NCBI GenBank assembly: GCA_964385645.1
Contig: CAYLPT010000194.1
Coordinates: 1-7,345 of the forward strand
Source: CAYLPT01 sp964385645
GTDB lineage: Bacteria; Armatimonadota; Hebobacteria; Hebobacterales; Hebobacteraceae
Length of the DNA stretch: 7,345 nt
Direction: 5' to 3'
Shown: one piece after another, positions 5,899 to 7,345 of the stretch
How the letters are laid out: each line of letters opens with the position of its first letter
Position numbering within the stretch: position 1 is the first letter of the stretch
Translations under genes and position numbers: made by a program
The notes under the pieces: model-generated
Database searches by the model: none
What the model was told of the DNA's origin: nothing
What the model saw: only the letters and a program-made list of their open reading frames with translations

Positions 5899-5959
5899 CC
5901 CGCGCCCCGGTGTCGTCGTCGTCCTGGAAGAAGCGAGACTCCTTCGTCCATCGGTAGGG

Positions 5960-5981
5960 CAGTCCGCCACCTGGCGGACTG
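5960..5981 (+). terminator. Stem-loop after the ABC permease, probable terminator
   Basis: CAGTCCGCCA (5960-5969) and TGGCGGACTG (5972-5981) are perfect reverse complements separated by CC; sterically this is a 9-bp stem with a four-base loop. It starts 61 bases after the permease stop. No T-run follows on either strand. It may act on both converging transcripts. Confidence 0.6.
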
Positions 5982-6041
5982 ACCGCGCGTTCTCGAACCT
6001 GAAGGCCCGAGGCACCGGCCGCCCCTCGGTGGAGACGCCCC

Positions 6042-6067
6042 GTCTGCCCGCCGCCCGCGGCGGCAGA
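6042..6067 (-). terminator. GC-rich hairpin after the glycoside hydrolase gene
   Basis: On the minus strand CTGCCGCCG and CGGCGGGCAG pair as nine base pairs with one bulged G and a CGGG loop, about 30 bases past the stop at 6099. No U-tract follows. Position fits a terminator, but GC composition makes chance hairpins likely. Confidence 0.4.
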
Positions 6068-6098
6068 TAGGCTGCGGCCTCTCCCTGTGCCCCCGGCC

Positions 6099-7345
6099 CT
6101 ATCGCACCCTCTCCCCCACCCACGACCGCAGCTCCTCGAGCCCCGGCGCGCCCTCCACCACCACGTAATAGGGCGTCTCCCCAAGCATCACCCGCGCCTC
6201 CTCCACCTGCGCCCCCACCAGGTCGAGCACTTGGACCGGCGCCGCGGCTGCCGTCTCCAACGTCCGCCCCTCGCCCTCCTCATCCCACAGCCCCACCACC
6301 GTCCTGCCCCGGGACCGGAACGCGAAGCTGCGCGGCCGCTCCCATAGCGAGCCGACGCACTCGGTGTCCGGCCCCAGCAGCCGGCTCATCGCCGCCTGCG
6401 CGGCGACCATCTTGCGGGGCGCGCCGTCCCAGGTGAAGAAGATCCCGCCCGGGTAGTCATCGTTCAGCGGCCCCACCGCCCCCGCGTGATAGATGATCCT
6501 GCGCACGTTCTGCGAGAGCAGGATCATGTTGAGCCGCGCCTGATAGGAGGCGCACAACAGCTCGCTCTCCAGGGGCCTCAGCAGCGGATCGCCCGGCTGG
6601 TATGGCTCCGTAGCCAGGTCGTCGTCCCCGTAGTAGGCCCCCTCGGTGAACCAGATGGGCACCGTCCTGCCCGCCTCCCGCAGCATCTGGTTCATCCGCT
6701 CCAGCTCCGCCAGATACCGCTCCGGATGCTGCAGCACCGGGTAGATGTGGATGTTGTATGCGTCCAGCCACTCCAGCCCTCCGGCCGCGATGAACTCCTC
6801 CAGCAGCGTCGTCGGGTCAGCCGCGATCCCGCCCACCACCAGGGCCTGCGGGTCAACCTCCTTGATCGCCGCATAGGCCGCCCGCAGCAGGGCCACGTAG
6901 TCCTCCGCCGTGTGCCCGGCCTGCCGCGGCAGCGCATAGCCCGTGTACAGCGGCTCGTTCAGGATCTCCCACACCCGCACCCGGTCGGAGTACCGCCGGA
7001 CCACCTCCCGCGCGTAGTCGGCGAACTCCCCCGGATCGCGGGGCCGGTACGCGACCGCCGGGTCCGGCAGCCCCGCGCTCGACTCGAAACCCTCCGGCGC
7101 CGCCGAGCTCCACCCCGCCGACGGGAATGGCAGCAGGGCCAGCACGTTCAACCCCTCCCTGAGCACCCGCTCGATCTGGTAGTCCGTCTCCTCGAAGGTG
7201 AACTCCCCCTTCCGCGGCTCCACCTCATCCCACTTCAGCGACCAATCGCGGAACCACGTCAGCCCGATCTCCCTGCTCAGCCCCAGCAGCTCCTGCTGGC
7301 AGTACGCATGGTTCATCCCGAACAGCCCCTCCTCGTCCTCAGGAG
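6099..7345 (-). CDS. Glycoside hydrolase, clan GH-A TIM-barrel (GH39/GH5-like), N-terminus cut by window edge
   Basis: The first in-frame ATG is at 7314-7316 and gives 405 residues, but the frame stays open to the right edge. Translation just upstream reads PEDEEGLFG followed by MNHAYC. Together LFGMNH and EIGLTWFRDW..KWDEVEP resemble the first strands of GH39-type barrels, so this ATG is probably internal and the gene continues outside. Counting from that Met, the acid/base is E121 in RVWEILNEP (114-122), the strand-4 Asn-Glu motif of clan GH-A. The nucleophile candidate is E225 in PIWFTEGAYY (220-229). A conserved-looking NIHIYP (188-193) precedes it. The C-terminal 80 or so residues look like the beta-sandwich that packs against the barrel in GH39 and related families. 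The activity may be on xylosides or other plant or microbial glycans; substrate and secretion cannot be judged without the N-terminus. An alternative is that the ATG is real, since a GAGGAGG lies upstream, though 11 or more bases away. Confidence 0.82.
   Translation of the reverse strand, partial: PEDEEGLFGMNHAYCQQELLGLSREIGLTWFRDWSLKWDEVEPRKGEFTFEETDYQIERVLREGLNVLALLPFPSAGWSSAAPEGFESSAGLPDPAVAYRPRDPGEFADYAREVVRRYSDRVRVWEILNEPLYTGYALPRQAGHTAEDYVALLRAAYAAIKEVDPQALVVGGIAADPTTLLEEFIAAGGLEWLDAYNIHIYPVLQHPERYLAELERMNQMLREAGRTVPIWFTEGAYYGDDDLATEPYQPGDPLLRPLESELLCASYQARLNMILLSQNVRRIIYHAGAVGPLNDDYPGGIFFTWDGAPRKMVAAQAAMSRLLGPDTECVGSLWERPRSFAFRSRGRTVVGLWDEEGEGRTLETAAAAPVQVLDLVGAQVEEARVMLGETPYYVVVEGAPGLEELRSWVGERVR

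Larger units (their letters stand above)
5899..6098. other. Convergent intergenic region
   Basis: No supported gene lies here. The region separates the end of the plus-strand ABC operon from the end of the minus-strand glycoside hydrolase gene. It holds a short GTC run (four copies at 5912-5923) and two hairpins (5960-5981 and 6042-6067) that could serve as terminators for the two converging transcripts. Confidence 0.6.

Noticed and set aside
5912..5923. GTC triplet run as a repeat element
   Set aside because: Only four copies, consistent with chance in this composition.
4792..6123. Minus-strand ORF of 443 codons opposite the permease
   Set aside because: The Glu/Gly/Asp-rich antisense translation of a hydrophobic membrane protein gene is a typical shadow. 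It also runs through the hairpin region.

Overview
The window is a strongly GC-rich (roughly 70% by eye) bacterial segment with dense coding, marked G/C preference at third codon positions and mixed ATG/GTG starts. Purine-rich Shine-Dalgarno (SD) sites precede most genes, and the two promoters I can see are sigma70-like. I cannot place the organism from this sequence. A high-GC, environmental, saccharolytic lineage such as Armatimonadota or a similar phylum is a guess only. I see no mobile elements, CRISPR arrays, tRNA or rRNA. The many long antisense ORFs are by-products of the base composition.

Layout. (1) Positions 58-2001 (+): two genes of dTDP-L-rhamnose synthesis, a dTDP-glucose 4,6-dehydratase (rfbB/rmlB) and a dTDP-4-dehydrorhamnose reductase (rfbD/rmlD), 24 bases apart. 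The other two pathway genes (rmlA, rmlC) are not here and may lie upstream. (2) Positions 1998-2396 (+): a monocistronic cold-shock protein gene with its own promoter, whose -35 box overlaps the rfbD stop codon. It has a leader of about 110 bases and a following stem-loop. The leader carries a perfect 10-bp inverted repeat that buries the csp SD, and an upstream segment could form a competing pairing that frees it. This looks like an RNA thermosensor or bistable switch. (3) Positions 2500-5981 (+): an apparently self-contained operon. A promoter overlaid by abutting dyad symmetries (candidate operator) is followed by a PadR-family repressor, an exported protein of unknown function (start overlaps the padR stop as ATGA), an ABC transporter ATPase and an ABC-2 permease, then a hairpin. 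(4) Positions 5899-6098: a convergent intergenic region with two GC-rich hairpins. (5) Positions 6099 to the right edge (-): a clan GH-A glycoside hydrolase-like protein, probably cut at its N-terminus by the window end.

How the parts may work together. The rml genes supply dTDP-rhamnose for surface polysaccharide. The PadR operon resembles the common arrangement in which a PadR repressor controls an ABC exporter of drugs or lipids and its own promoter. The unusual element is the 338-residue secreted protein placed between regulator and transporter, which may be an envelope partner of the exporter. The most interesting points are the csp leader structure, the padR operator region and this unrecognised exported protein.
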